From the NCBI RefSeq assembly GCF_036711975.1, contig NC_091966.1:41361501-41425500 (forward strand): DNA of 64,000 bases. Reading direction: 5' to 3'. Numbering within the stretch: the first letter of the stretch is position 1; each line of letters starts with the position of its first letter. Source of the DNA: Onthophagus taurus. Its lineage: Eukaryota > Arthropoda > Insecta > Coleoptera > Scarabaeidae. The translations under genes were made by a program, and so were the position numbers. Under the pieces are notes generated by a model. That model was given only the letters and a program-made list of their open reading frames with translations. It was not told the DNA's origin and did no database searches. Shown here in pieces: positions 36,661-46,972 of the stretch.

Positions 36661-38590
36661 CTACGAAGGAAAACTTTAAATATTTCAAGATTCACCAATA
36701 ATCATTAATAACCTTAATTGTTTATGGCTTTATTAATATAGTACCTAACATAAACATTTATTAATTATTGCTTTAATTTAATATCAAACTGATACTATCT
36801 GGTGCCTGTCACTTTTTATCAGTTTCGAAAACAATTTTTAGGTTAGATTTGTATTAGACAACTAAAGGAAATAAAAGATGGATGGGAAATATTTCTTTCC
36901 TTGTCTTACTTCAACTTTCGTGTTAAACTATCTCACTTTCGTATCCGCCATGATGGAGTCACTCGCGAAAATACCACCATATTCATTAATCGATCAATAT
37001 AAACAAATTTAAAAATAAATAAATCGTCCCCTACGGTTAAGATTTCTGCATGATTCCTCGAATTGGCGCTATTTCTACATTCGATGTCGTAGGATTTGTG
37101 TCTTCTCACCGATAAAACAGATTTTTCAATTTTAATTTCAGTGTTGTTGCAAAGATTTCTCAAAGACGATGTTTGGGACATCTATGAAGGAAAGTTTTAA
37201 ATATTTTAAAATTCGTCAATAATAATTAATAACCTTAATTGTTTATAACTTTATTAATATAGTACCTAACATAAACATTTATTAATTATTGCTTTAATTT
37301 AATATCAAACTGATACTATCTGGTGCCTGTCACTTTTTATCAGTTTCGAAAACAATTTTTAGGTTAGATTTGTATTAGACAACTAAAGGAAATGAAAGAT
37401 GGATAGGAAATATTTCTTTCCTTGTCTTACTTCAACTTTCGTATTAAACTATCTCACTTTCGTATCCGCCATGATGGAGTCACTCGCGAAAATATCACCA
37501 CATTCATTAATCGATCAATATAAACAAATTTAAAAATAAATTAATCGTCCCCTACGGTTAAGATTTCTGCATGATTCCTCGAATTGGCGCTATTTCTATA
37601 TTCGGTGTCGTGGGATTTGTGTCTTCCCACCGTTAAAATAGATTTTTCAATTTAAATTTCAGTGTTGTTGGAAAGATTTCTCAAATACGATGTTTGGGAC
37701 ATCTATGAAGGAAAGTTTTAAATATTTCAAGATACATCAATAGTAATTAATAACCTTAATTGTTTATAACTTTATTAATATAGTACCTAACATAAACATT
37801 TATTAACTATTGCTTTAATTTAATATCAAACTGATACTATCTGGTGCATGTCACTTTTTATCAGTTTCGAAAACAATTTTTAGGTTAGGTTTGTATTAGA
37901 CAACTAAAGGAAATGAAAGATGGATGGGAAATATTTGTTTCCTTGTCTTACTTCAACTTTCGTATTAAACTATCTCACTTTCGTATCCGCCATGATGGAG
38001 TCACTCACGAAAATATCACCACATTCATTAATCGATCAATATAAACAAATTTAAAAATAAATAAATCGTCCCCTACGTTAAGATTTCTGCATGATTCCTC
38101 GAATTGGCGCTATTTCTATATTCGGTGTCGTGGGATTTGTGTCTTCCCACCGTTAAAACAGATTTTTCAATTTAAATTTCAGTGTTGTTGCAAAGATGTC
38201 TCAAAGACGATGTTTGGGACATCTATGAAGGAAAGTTTTAAATATTTCAAAATTCATCAATAATAATTAATAACCTTAATTGTTTATAACTTTATTAATA
38301 TAGTACCTAACATAAACATTTATTAACTATTGCTTTAATTTAAAATCACAAACTGATATTATCTGGTGCTTGTCACTTTTTATCACTTTCGACAACAATT
38401 TTTAGGTTAGGTTTGTATTAGATGGCTAAAGGAAATGAAAGATGGATGGGAAATATTTCTTTCCTTGTCTTACTTCAATTTTCGTGTTAAACTATCTCAC
38501 TTTCCAATCCGGCATGATGGAGTCACTCGCGAAAATACCACCGCATTCATTAATCTATCAATATAAACAGATTTTGTTGACATTTCTGTT
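36490..38590. repeat. Tandem duplication (about 521 bp, four copies) of promoter plus first helicase exon
   Basis: The start codon of the FHA exon recurs (minus strand) at 36660, 37181, 37702 and 38222, spacings of 521, 521 and 520. Each unit holds most of exon 1 and about 340 bp upstream of it, including CTCACTTTCGTATCCGCCATG. Only the leftmost copy keeps the 3' end of the exon and its donor. Copies 3 and 4 share a nonsense change (AAA to TAA), and copy 4 also has a 1-bp deletion. The copies therefore look non-coding, but each may retain promoter sequence. Confidence 0.9.
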
Positions 38591-38615
38591 TTAAGAAAAT
38601 AATAACATTTTTAAG
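38223..38615. promoter_or_regulatory. Ancestral bidirectional promoter next to the NCOA5-like gene
   Basis: The region between the outermost FHA-exon copy and the NCOA5-like start codon is about 390 bp, matching the upstream part of each 521-bp unit. It holds a CCGGCATGATGG-type block and no obvious TATA box. Head-to-head genes this close usually share a promoter; this is inference from layout. Confidence 0.5.
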
Positions 38616-41600
38616 ATGTACAGGACTGATAAGCAATTTATGAAAGATCCAAATACGGCGGCGGCGAGAATTTATGTGGGGCATCTCTCCGAAACGGTCG
38701 TCCCCGACAATTTGGACCAAAAATTCCGGCAATATGGAAAAGTCCTCGGTATGCTCCTACAAAAAGGCTTTGCTTTCATCCAGTTCGAAAACGAACCTCA
38801 AGCTCAAGCTGCGATTAGCGCGGAACATGGAACTTTATTTCATCACAAAAAAATTATTGTTAGACAAGTTTATGAGGGAAAAAATAAAGGGGGACAACAA
38901 AATCAAGGTATGCAAAATCAACAACATCAAAGTGGACCACATCTAGGTGGTCCCCATCAAGGTGGACCACATCAAGCTGGTCCCCATCAAGGTGGACCAC
39001 ATCAAGGTGGACCACATCAAGGTGGACCTCATCAAGGTGGACCTCATCAAGGTGGGCCACATCAAGGTGGGCCACATCAAGGTGGACCACATCAAATTGG
39101 TCCACATCAATCTGGATCACATCCAGGACAATTTGGAGGTCAACCACCTTTTGGTCAAAACCAAGGGAATATTCCACAACAATTTCAACAACAACCCCCA
39201 TCATTAATGGAACAACCAATTATAAAACCTCCAGAACTAAATATAAATAAACCAAATGAAGAAATGGTTCCACCTCCTCCAAAAGGATTACAAATTCAAG
39301 ATAAAGAAGTGATGAATGAAAAAGGAGTTAACCAAAACAATAATAAAAGAGGAAATAAACGAAAACATTGGAATAATCGAAATAATGATTGGAAACAATC
39401 CGGGAATTTTGGGGAAATGCCCTATTTTGAAGAACCTAATAAATATCAACAGCCAATGAGTGGATTTGTGCCACCTCCTTTAATGGATGCACCGGAAAAA
39501 AATGATTGCGAAATTATTGTTGTTTCTAAAACTTTAACGTAATTAAATTAAATCAAATTTAAATTAATCTAAAATTTAAATAAATTAATTTTTTTTTAGG
39601 GAGTATGCTGAATATATTGAACAAAGATTAAAATCTTTAGGTTTAATTGTTGATCTTCTATTTCCAAATGAAGATGTCCCACTTGGAAGAGTTCTTGCAA
39701 ATATATGTAGTCGAGGTTGTCTTTATGCAATGTTAATAATGCCTCAAAATGAAGAAAATCGAAGTTTAACTTTAAATATATTACATGGAATCCCTCAAGG
39801 TAAATTGAAAATGAGAAAAAAAAAATTTTTCTGGTTTATTATGTTTAATATGGTTGAGTATTAGTAAAAACATTATTTTTTTTGTTCCCAATTGGAACAA
39901 ATGTACAAATGAACAATGTACAAGAATACTACAGTTTTCCAAAATTAATATTAAAACTAGAAATGCAAGAAAAATCAACAAGATAAAAGATGTAAACAAA
40001 ATATTTGGGGTTAATGGCTGTATGTTTTATAAATTTAATCACAAATACTAGACTCAAAATGATGTTTCATGTAAAAATGTTTGAAGAAAATTATGTAGAG
40101 TTTGATTTTGTACTTTTCAACTGGTTTCTAATTTATATAGAATTTAAATCTAACTAGTTTCGGCCCTTAGCCATCTTCAGAGACTCTACAAATAGATTAA
40201 CATCTCTCATATCTCTATTTCTCGCTTATCCATTTTACAAACAAGTTTCTTAATATTTTTGTTTTGTTAAAAAAGATCACATATCAAAGTCGAAATCAGA
40301 TTATTAGTTACTAATTTATAAAATTGACGTTTAAAAAGTTGTAAAATGAAATTAAGGACGAAGTGTTACAAGTATACAGGCTAAAATTTAGAAAACGCTA
40401 TTTTTTAACAAAATGAATATTAAGAAACTTGGGAAAAATTCAAGAATCATCATGTGGCTTAAAAATCGACAATTTTTTTTAAATCGTTTTTTATTAATCG
40501 ATTTTTTAAACTAACTAACTTCAGGTTTAAAATGTCAACCTCAATTTTGACATATTTGTAATCTTCATTAAAAATCCTTTAAAATGAATACAAACACGAC
40601 ATACTTATCTTCAATATTAATGAAGTGATGGTCAACTTCCGGTTAAGAATGTCAACGTCAATTTTGACATATTTGTAATCGCCGTGAAAAATCCTTTAAA
40701 ATGAGTCCAAACATGATACGTTTAATTCCAATATTACTCGAGATATAAGCAACTTCTGGTTTGAAATGTCAACGTCATTTTGATATATTCTTAATTTTTA
40801 TAAAATGTCTTAATATTTGTCACAAAAACAAAAATATAATAAAAAAAATCAAAAATTAAGGTTGGTATTAATATTTAAAAATTAAATTGCTATCTTCATT
40901 GTTGCTAACTTCGGGTTTAATGGTTTTTATTCAAACTTTTTTGTTTTTTTTTTTGGGATAAGTGCGTCATGTTTGGACTCATTTTAAAGGTTATTTTATA
41001 AGGATTATGAATATAATAATAAAATTAAAGTTGACATTAACACCTGAAAGTTTCTTAATAAAGAATACATCATGAAAAAACACCATGAAGTTGTTCATTT
41101 GTCTATTATATGATAACTAACTTCAGGTGTAAAATGTCAACCTCAATTTTGACATATTTGTTATCTTCATTAAAAATCCTTTAAAGTGAGTAAAAACACA
41201 ACATGAAGTTATGGTCAACTTCCGGTTTGAAATGTCAATGTCATTTTGATACATCTTTAATTTTTAAATAAAAAAATATAATAAAAAAAAAATCAAAAAT
41301 TAAGGTTGGTATTAATATTTCAAAATTAAATTGCTTTCTTGATTGTTGCTAACTTCTGATTTAATGTTTTTTATTCAAACTTTTTTGTTTTTTGAGATAA
41401 GTGCGTCATCTTTGGACTCATTTTAAAGGTTTTTTATTGAAGATAACAAATATGTCAAAATTGACGTTTAAAACCGGAAGTGATTGTATCTTCATTAATA
41501 TCAAAGTTAAATATGTCGAGTTTGGACTCATTTTAAAGGATTTTTTATGAAGTTGACAAATATGTCAAAATTAATAGTTGAAAGTTCGAACTTTTTGGTT

Positions 41601-44600
41601 TTTTGAGATATCTTTATCTACCAGACAGCATGAAAATCTCTAAAAACGATAAAATGTCGCTTATTCAAGTGATGCATAACGCGGTACAATTATTGTTCTA
41701 CATTTTTCACATACAGGGTGGTTTTTTAAATTTTTAATGAACTTTTCTCTAAGATTTTTGATAAAATCAATTATTTTTGGAGTATTAAGTTCCTTATGAA
41801 GTTGGTCGTTTCTAATATACCATGTTGCATTTGTTGCTATTCTTAGAATTTTATTTTGAAACGTTTGTGGTTTATGGAGATTACTTTTTGAGATATTTGA
41901 CCATACACAACTGACATAAGTGAACAATGTAGAGTGAATCTTAGTAGTGACGTATAGAGTAAAAGTGAGCACGCTATTTTGAATTGTGATCTTCGGTTTA
42001 TTAGAGGGTATAGTTGGTTTAATCGCACATTAGCCTCATTAAGTTTTTGATTAATGTGAAAACCTCAGTGAAGTCTGATATCGAGATATACTCCAAGATA
42101 TTTAACAGATCCATTTGACCATTCTACAGCTTGGTTATTTGTTAATATTACTGGAAGTTCTCGGAATCTTCGTAGTGCGGATTTTATGGTTTTAATTCTT
42201 GATAGTTCGTTGTTATGCATATAATCTAGAGTTTCACGAAAAGTTTTCCAGTTTAGTTTACCAGTTATCAATGTTGGTGGTGGTTTATTGGTTTTTTGTG
42301 AAACTTTGAAATGATATGATTACTGGTACCTGATCAAAGATAATAGATAGAACACTTTGTTTAATGTTTTACTGCTTATGGCATCAGTAGCAGCTACTCG
42401 TATGTGTTGAAGGTTTTTAAAAAGCACTTGAAATTGTCCTATATATATATATATTGTCCCTATAAGTGCATCATTGCGTTTCGCATGGAAGTTGAATTCT
42501 AAAACTAATCAACCAAAACATTCTCCAAGTCTGATCTTTTGAATTCTTTTAAAACCATCGTAACTTTATTTCAGCAATTTACGTCAAATATATCCTTTGG
42601 AAATAAATTGGCGGTGTGGCTATACCACGCAGAATGCTTCATATCCATACCCATTTTTTCCATGGCACTTACATTATCTGACACCACAGCATAAACCTTT
42701 GTCTTATACATATCCTTGGCTAAATCAATGGCTTTTGAAATTAGTTTACATAATTTCTGAGATGTTTCTCAGGTGGGCCTACAAATGTTTCTTATATAAT
42801 CACCAAAGAAGTGCTTTAATTGAAAAATATACAGGTGTCCCTGAATAACCTCTCAAGACTTTAAGGAGTGATTTCTTGGCGAAAATTGGAAGCCGACTGA
42901 GGCTTCCTCGCGGACCTACAGTCAATCACCCTTTGATTTGGGATTTTATTTTTTTTGCAATGTATTGTAAAGGAAGGAGAATGAAACTTGGTGATTATTT
43001 ACCATTATAACATACCTTCCTTAGCCACATTTTTTTAGTACTACCCCACCTCCCCCAAGGGGGTAAAATCTGCTTAAAGTCCTGAAAGGATATTTAGGGA
43101 CACCCGTATACTCACCATAGACTGTACTCAAACTGCAAGTCACTATTTTAGTATTATTTGAACTGTTCTTCCATTCATCAATGAAAACAACGGTTTCACT
43201 TTCAAAATGACTAGATGATATTATTTTATTGTGAATATCATTAAGAAGGCGTGTTGCTAAAGTCTTCCTATTAGGAATCAGCTTTCCGTATGCAGGCCTT
43301 AGAGTTCTAATCATGTTAACAAAGTATTTATACTCAATTGCTTTGAACGGTATATTGCATGTAAAAAAGAACTCAGCAATGGTCTGCGTAATGGCATTTT
43401 CTTCTTTTTCGGCTTTTTTCGATAAAATTTAAAACCTTGGGAAAACCCGATTTCATGGAAAATTAAATTGAAAATTCGTAGAAGTGTTAAGAAACATGTC
43501 TACTTTTCAATAAAGTTATCCGCTTTGAAAAATAACAGGTAGTTTCGGAAATATGATTGTTTGAAGTTGGCAACAATTCTTGAGATTTTCAGTAATTTTC
43601 GATAAACTTTAAAACGTTGGGAAAAATCGATTTCTTGGAAAATAAAATTGAAATTTCGTTGAAATGTTAAAAAAGATGTCTACTTTTCAATAAAGATATC
43701 CGTTTTGAAAAATAACAGCTAGTTTCGGAAATATGAATGTTTGAAGTTTACAATTCTTGAGATTTTCGGCTTTTTCGATAAAATTTAAAATGTTGAGAAA
43801 AACCGATTGCATGGAAAATTAAGTTAAAAATTCGTAGAAGTGTTAAGAAAGATATATAGTTTCCAATAAAGATATCCGTTTTGAAAAATAACAGCTAGTT
43901 TCGGAAATATGAATGTTTGAAGTTGGCAACAATTCTTGAAATTTTCAGTATTTTTCGATAAACTTTAAAACTTTGGAAAAAATCGATTTCTTGGAAAATT
44001 AAATTGAAAATTAGTAGAAGTGTTAAGAAAGATGTCTAGTTTTCAATAAAGATATACGTTTTGAAAAATAACAGCTTGTTTCGGAAATATGAATGTTTGA
44101 AGTTGACAACAATTCTTGAGATTGTCGCCTTTTTTCGATAAAATTTAAAATGTTGGGAAAAATCGATTTCCTGGAAAATTAAATTGAAATTTAGTAGAAA
44201 TGTTAAGAAAGATGTCTACTTTTCAATAAAGATATCCGTTTTGAAAAATAACAGCTAGTTTCGGAGATATGAATGTTTAAAGTTGACAGCAATTCTTGAG
44301 ATTTTCGGCTTTTTTCGATAAAATTTAAAATGTTGAGAAAAACCGATTTTATGGAATATTAAATTGAAATTTCGTAGAAGTGTTAAAAAAGATGTCTACT
44401 TTTCAATAAAGCTATCCGTTTTCAAAAATAACAGCTAGTTTCGGAACTATGAATATTTGAAGTTGGCAACAATTCTTGAGATTTTCGGCTTTTTTCGATA
44501 AAATTTAAAACTTTGGGAAAAATCGATTTCTTGGAAAATTAAATTGAAATTTCGTAGAAGTATTAAGAAAGATCTTTACTTTTCAATAAAGATATCCGTT

Positions 44601-45423
44601 TTGAAAAACAATAGCTTTATCAATGTAATTATTCAAAGTACCTTTACTTTTTAGATTTTACAGATTTTGGACGTATTTCTGACATAGTACAAGGCTTTTC
44701 TTCGCTTTTAGCAACCACTGTAACAATGTCCACATCATCACCGTTTTTAAAAGCACTGCTTAAAGCAGGATTTGACAGAATCTCTAATACCATATTATCA
44801 TTATTGCTATTAGACAAATCTCTAACTTCTATAATATTATTGTCATCATTTTAGAATGTCTTCATTCATTTTTATTAATTTTAGAGCATCGTAATATGCC
44901 AATCGAAGACGCAATGATTTTAATAACGAGAAATTTCGATGCTTACATGCGGGGAGAAAAGTTTGAAACTGATGGTCCAGCTGTGAGTTTAACAGAAAAA
45001 CATCCCGAAGCTGTTCAAGTAATACAAAACATTACTTGTCATAAATTTATTTTTCAATTATTATTTTCTTTTTAGATGATTTTTAATTTATTAGCTGAAA
45101 ATAGACAAATAACCTGTCTACAATACGATCGAATTATAAAGTATTTAAACGAACGTCGAGAGTTGCAAAGAACTTTTGAAGGCGTCGAGTCGACTAATCA
45201 ACCGGAAGTTGAAGCGAATAGTAAAGAGGCGGAGTTACAAAACAGGATTATGAATATTTTAAATAAACCAAATACGGATTCTCCAAAACCGAGCTTGATA
45301 ACATCGACGACAACAACAACAACGTCTGGGCCGACACCTTTATTAAATGATCCTTCAGTTCAAAAAGCGTTAGATAGTTTATTATCAGGGGATATGTTTA
45401 AAAGTATGAGTGCAACCGCATAA
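38616..45423 (+). CDS. Ncoa5: NCOA5-like RNA-binding nuclear coactivator
   Basis: Exons 38616..39538, 39600..39799, 44885..45018 and 45076..45423, phases consistent, 534 codons (human NCOA5 is a similar size). Residues about 18-85 form an RRM (RNP2 IYVGHL at 19-24; RNP1 KGFAFIQF at 50-57). Then comes a low-complexity GPHQ repeat region, a Q/N/P-rich linker, and from about residue 296 the anticodon-binding-like domain typical of NCOA5 (DCEIIVVSKT, then EYAEYIEQRLKSLG). The PQ/EHRNMP junction across introns 2-3 matches the vertebrate protein at that point. In vertebrates NCOA5 modulates nuclear receptor transcription; the insect role is less defined. Introns 1 and 3 are about 60 bp; intron 2 is 5.1 kb of repeats. 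The start ATG follows AAG. A polyadenylation signal AATAAA lies at 45601. Confidence 0.88.
38930..39125 (+). repeat. Coding minisatellite, 15-bp unit (GPHQG)
   Basis: About eleven in-frame copies of a 15-bp unit (GGTGGACCACATCAA and variants) encode GPHQ-G/A/I/S. Silent third-position differences (GGA/GGG, CCA/CCT, CAC/CAT) show it is not freshly made throughout. Length variation between individuals is likely. Confidence 0.9.
40150..41662 (-). repeat. LINE 3'-UTR-like repeat, copy 2
   Basis: This lies immediately downstream (in LINE orientation) of the Jockey-type frame at 41663-42290 and matches 10855-12190 in the opposite orientation. It ends near 40150 with CTTAGCCATCTTCAGAGACT. Internal blocks repeat two or three times (GTCAACGTCAATTTTGAC, ACTTCCGGTT). 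The same words build the tandem array at 12.5-18.8 kb. Confidence 0.65.
41661..42290 (-). pseudogene. Jockey-clade LINE reverse transcriptase, C-terminal fragment
   Basis: Minus-strand frames of about 210 codons, with frameshifts, carry VKYLGVYLDIRLH, then KLNQLYPLINRRSQ-like, CVWSNISKSN and LQRTQNKILR-type positions (here FQNKILRIATNATWYIRND). This is the region after the RT palm in Jockey-type ORF2 proteins. The endonuclease and RT core are missing, so it is 5'-truncated. It ends in a stop at 41663-41661. Confidence 0.8.
42832..43106. mobile_element. 275-bp MITE inside the hAT remnant
   Basis: The ends CAGGTGTCCCTGAATA and complement TATTTAGGGACACCCG are flanked by TA (42830-42831, 43107-43108). 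An inner block AGACTTTAAG near 42857 pairs with CTTAAAGTCC near 43074. Related words (AAGGAGTGATTT, GCGAAAATT) occur in the MITE at 29014-29610. Confidence 0.85.
43430..44640. repeat. 180-bp satellite array, about seven copies
   Basis: The anchor ATATCCGTTTTGAAAAATAA recurs near 43517, 43697, 43871, 44051, 44231, 44411 and 44591, a spacing of 180 (once 174). Units contain TCGATAAAATTTAAAA and GAAGTTGGCAACAATTC. It lies inside the NCOA5-like intron, between parts of a hAT transposase frame. Confidence 0.93.
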
Positions 45424-45906
45424 ATCAATTCGTTTTTAATATTAATGACTTAATTTAGTAAGATATTAAGTAGCTAGAATTCGATAGGTTTTTTATGTTT
45501 TTTTTTTTAAATCTTTTTTTATCAAATTTGCAACTATTTGCTATTAATAGAAAATTTAAGTTGTTTATTTAAGTAAAAACTGGTAATTTAATTACAAAAA
45601 AATAAAGATCAATATTTGAATATTTACTATTTTTAATTAATAAGTTTAAATTTATAATAGTACCTTAAATTTTTCATCATAATCTTGCTTTTAACGCCTT
45701 ATCTTTTCAAGCAATGGTTACCTAGAAACAAAGTGTTCTAACTCTCAATTGTTCATTAGTAAGCAAGACTTAATTAGTGAAAGTACAAGTATTACGTTAT
45801 TTTGAATATCACACCATTTCTGCTTCCTCTCTTTAGAGCGGGGAAATCCCATTCGAAATAGTGAGAAAATCTGATTTAATCAAAACGTCAAAATTTTCCC
45901 ATAAAC
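45424..45906. other. 3' UTR of the NCOA5-like gene and spacer
   Basis: AT-rich sequence with AATAAA at 45601-45606, then about 300 bp without features before the DDX20-like relic. No open frame of note. Confidence 0.6.
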
Positions 45907-46490
45907 ATGTCCATATCATACAATTTTACAGAAAAAGATAGTCTTAAAGACATTCTAATAAGAAAAGATAAACATGGTAAGTATCAAAAATTACATAAAA
46001 AATGATTACAAAGTTTTATTTTATCTTACAGAGTCTATTATAAAATCTAAATCATCTTTTGGAAAAATCTTAGTTTATGGTTTAATTGCATTGGAAGTTT
46101 TAATTATAAATAAAAGGTGTACTCAAGTGTTAATATTAGCTCAAACGAAAGAATTAGTTATTCATATTCAACATGTTATTGGAAATTTAAGCTGTGAACA
46201 TAAAGATTTAGCTGTGAAATGTTTTATTGGAGAGCTTTCAATTGAAGAGGATAAAACGAGAGCTCAAAAATGTCATATAGCGATTGCAACACCAAAAATA
46301 GTACGAAATCTAATTGAAATTGGTGTCTTAAACGTCAATCAAGTTAAATTATTAGTTTTGGATGAAATTGATCAAAATGTTGATGACATTTCGTTAAAAC
46401 TACCAATATAGAAACAAAAAATAATTGCAACATTAACTAAAGATAGTGAAAATTATTTAGAATCCATGTCTTCTTTGACTTTAATTTAAA
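45907..46490 (+). pseudogene. Truncated DDX20/Gemin3-like copy A
   Basis: The ATG at 45907 opens a short exon (45907..45976); a good donor (GTAAGT) and acceptor (TTATCTTACAG) remove 55 bp; exon 2 (46032..46411) runs to TAG, giving 149 codons. The sequence follows DDX20 from motif I to just past motif II (NVNQVKLLVLDEID), but motif I is SKSSFGKI instead of SKSGTGKT, and PTRE is QTKE. Homology continues after the stop for about 25 codons (ENYLESMSSLTLI) and ends. The intron sits at the same position as in the intact gene at 56.4 kb, so this is a DNA-level duplicate, not a retrocopy. The first exon is unlike DDX20. Catalysis is very unlikely. Confidence 0.8.
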
Positions 46491-46747
46491 ACGATATATA
46501 ATTAAAATTTTGTTATAAGCTAATAAATAAATATTTTTAAATTAAAATTAATAAACAGGTTTACCAACGTGATTAAAAAGAATCTGTCAAATAAAATTCC
46601 TAGGTTATGTTGTTATGAATTTGTGCCCGTTAAAAAATTAAAAGTCGAAAGCACACAATTTAGAGGAAAAAGAACGAACTAAAAATGTAATAATCGAGGA
46701 AAAGTTAAATTTTAAAGCATTGCTTTTATCCGTAGCGACAGCGTTGC

Positions 46748-46909
46748 TGTTGTAGATAGGCAACTGTGTTACCATTTAAGTTAGTTTAGACATATAAGTA
46801 TGTAAAGGGAGTTTAGAAAGAGGTTATGAAATAAACGGTTATCGTGACTAGGTGTTTTTTATTTTAAGTGTTACTAAATATTAATACTAAATATCAAATA
46901 TATAAAACA
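46748..46909 (+). repeat. 5' LTR
   Basis: 162 bp, TGTTGTAGATAGG to ATATAAAACA. It contains AAATAAACGG near its middle, a candidate polyadenylation signal (AATAAA). Identical to the 3' LTR. Confidence 0.93.
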
Positions 46910-46972
46910 TGGCGCAGTCATACTAGAAGATATATATTCAAGAAGAATAAAGTGTTATAAATAAATTTTAAA

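Larger units (their letters stand above)
42540..44860 (-). pseudogene. hAT transposase remains, split by satellite and MITE
   Basis: Three minus-strand pieces read as one protein in order: 44850-44645 (acidic N-terminal part, NNDNMVLEILSNPALSSAFK), 43425-43107 (AITQTIAEFFF, NMIRTLRPAYGKLIPNRKTL, ETVVFIDEW) and 42830-42545 (LISKAIDLAKDMYKTKVYAV, VSDNVSAMEKMG, YSHTANLFPKD). Such motifs typify hAT/ZBED transposases (SDN catalytic aspartate, CHxH-like NLL segment). The first gap is filled by the 180-bp satellite, the second by a 275-bp TA-flanked MITE. Non-functional. Confidence 0.75.
39800..44884 (+). other. 5.1-kb intron of the NCOA5-like gene, repeat-filled
   Basis: The donor CAAG-GTAAAT at 39800 and acceptor TTAATTTTAG at 44884 keep the phase. 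Contents in order: unassigned AT-rich DNA (39.8-40.1), LINE 3'-UTR-like repeat (40.15-41.66), Jockey RT fragment (41.66-42.29), hAT transposase remains (42.54-43.43 and 44.65-44.86), a MITE (42.83-43.11), and a 180-bp satellite (43.43-44.64). Confidence 0.85.

Noticed and set aside
36933..37181. 82-codon FHA-like frame as a separate gene
   Set aside because: It is the second copy of the 521-bp unit, without the donor and second half of the domain; the tail is antisense promoter sequence.
38860..39219. Frames antisense or shifted over the GPHQ tract
   Set aside because: Open only because the 15-bp repeat lacks stops in all frames.
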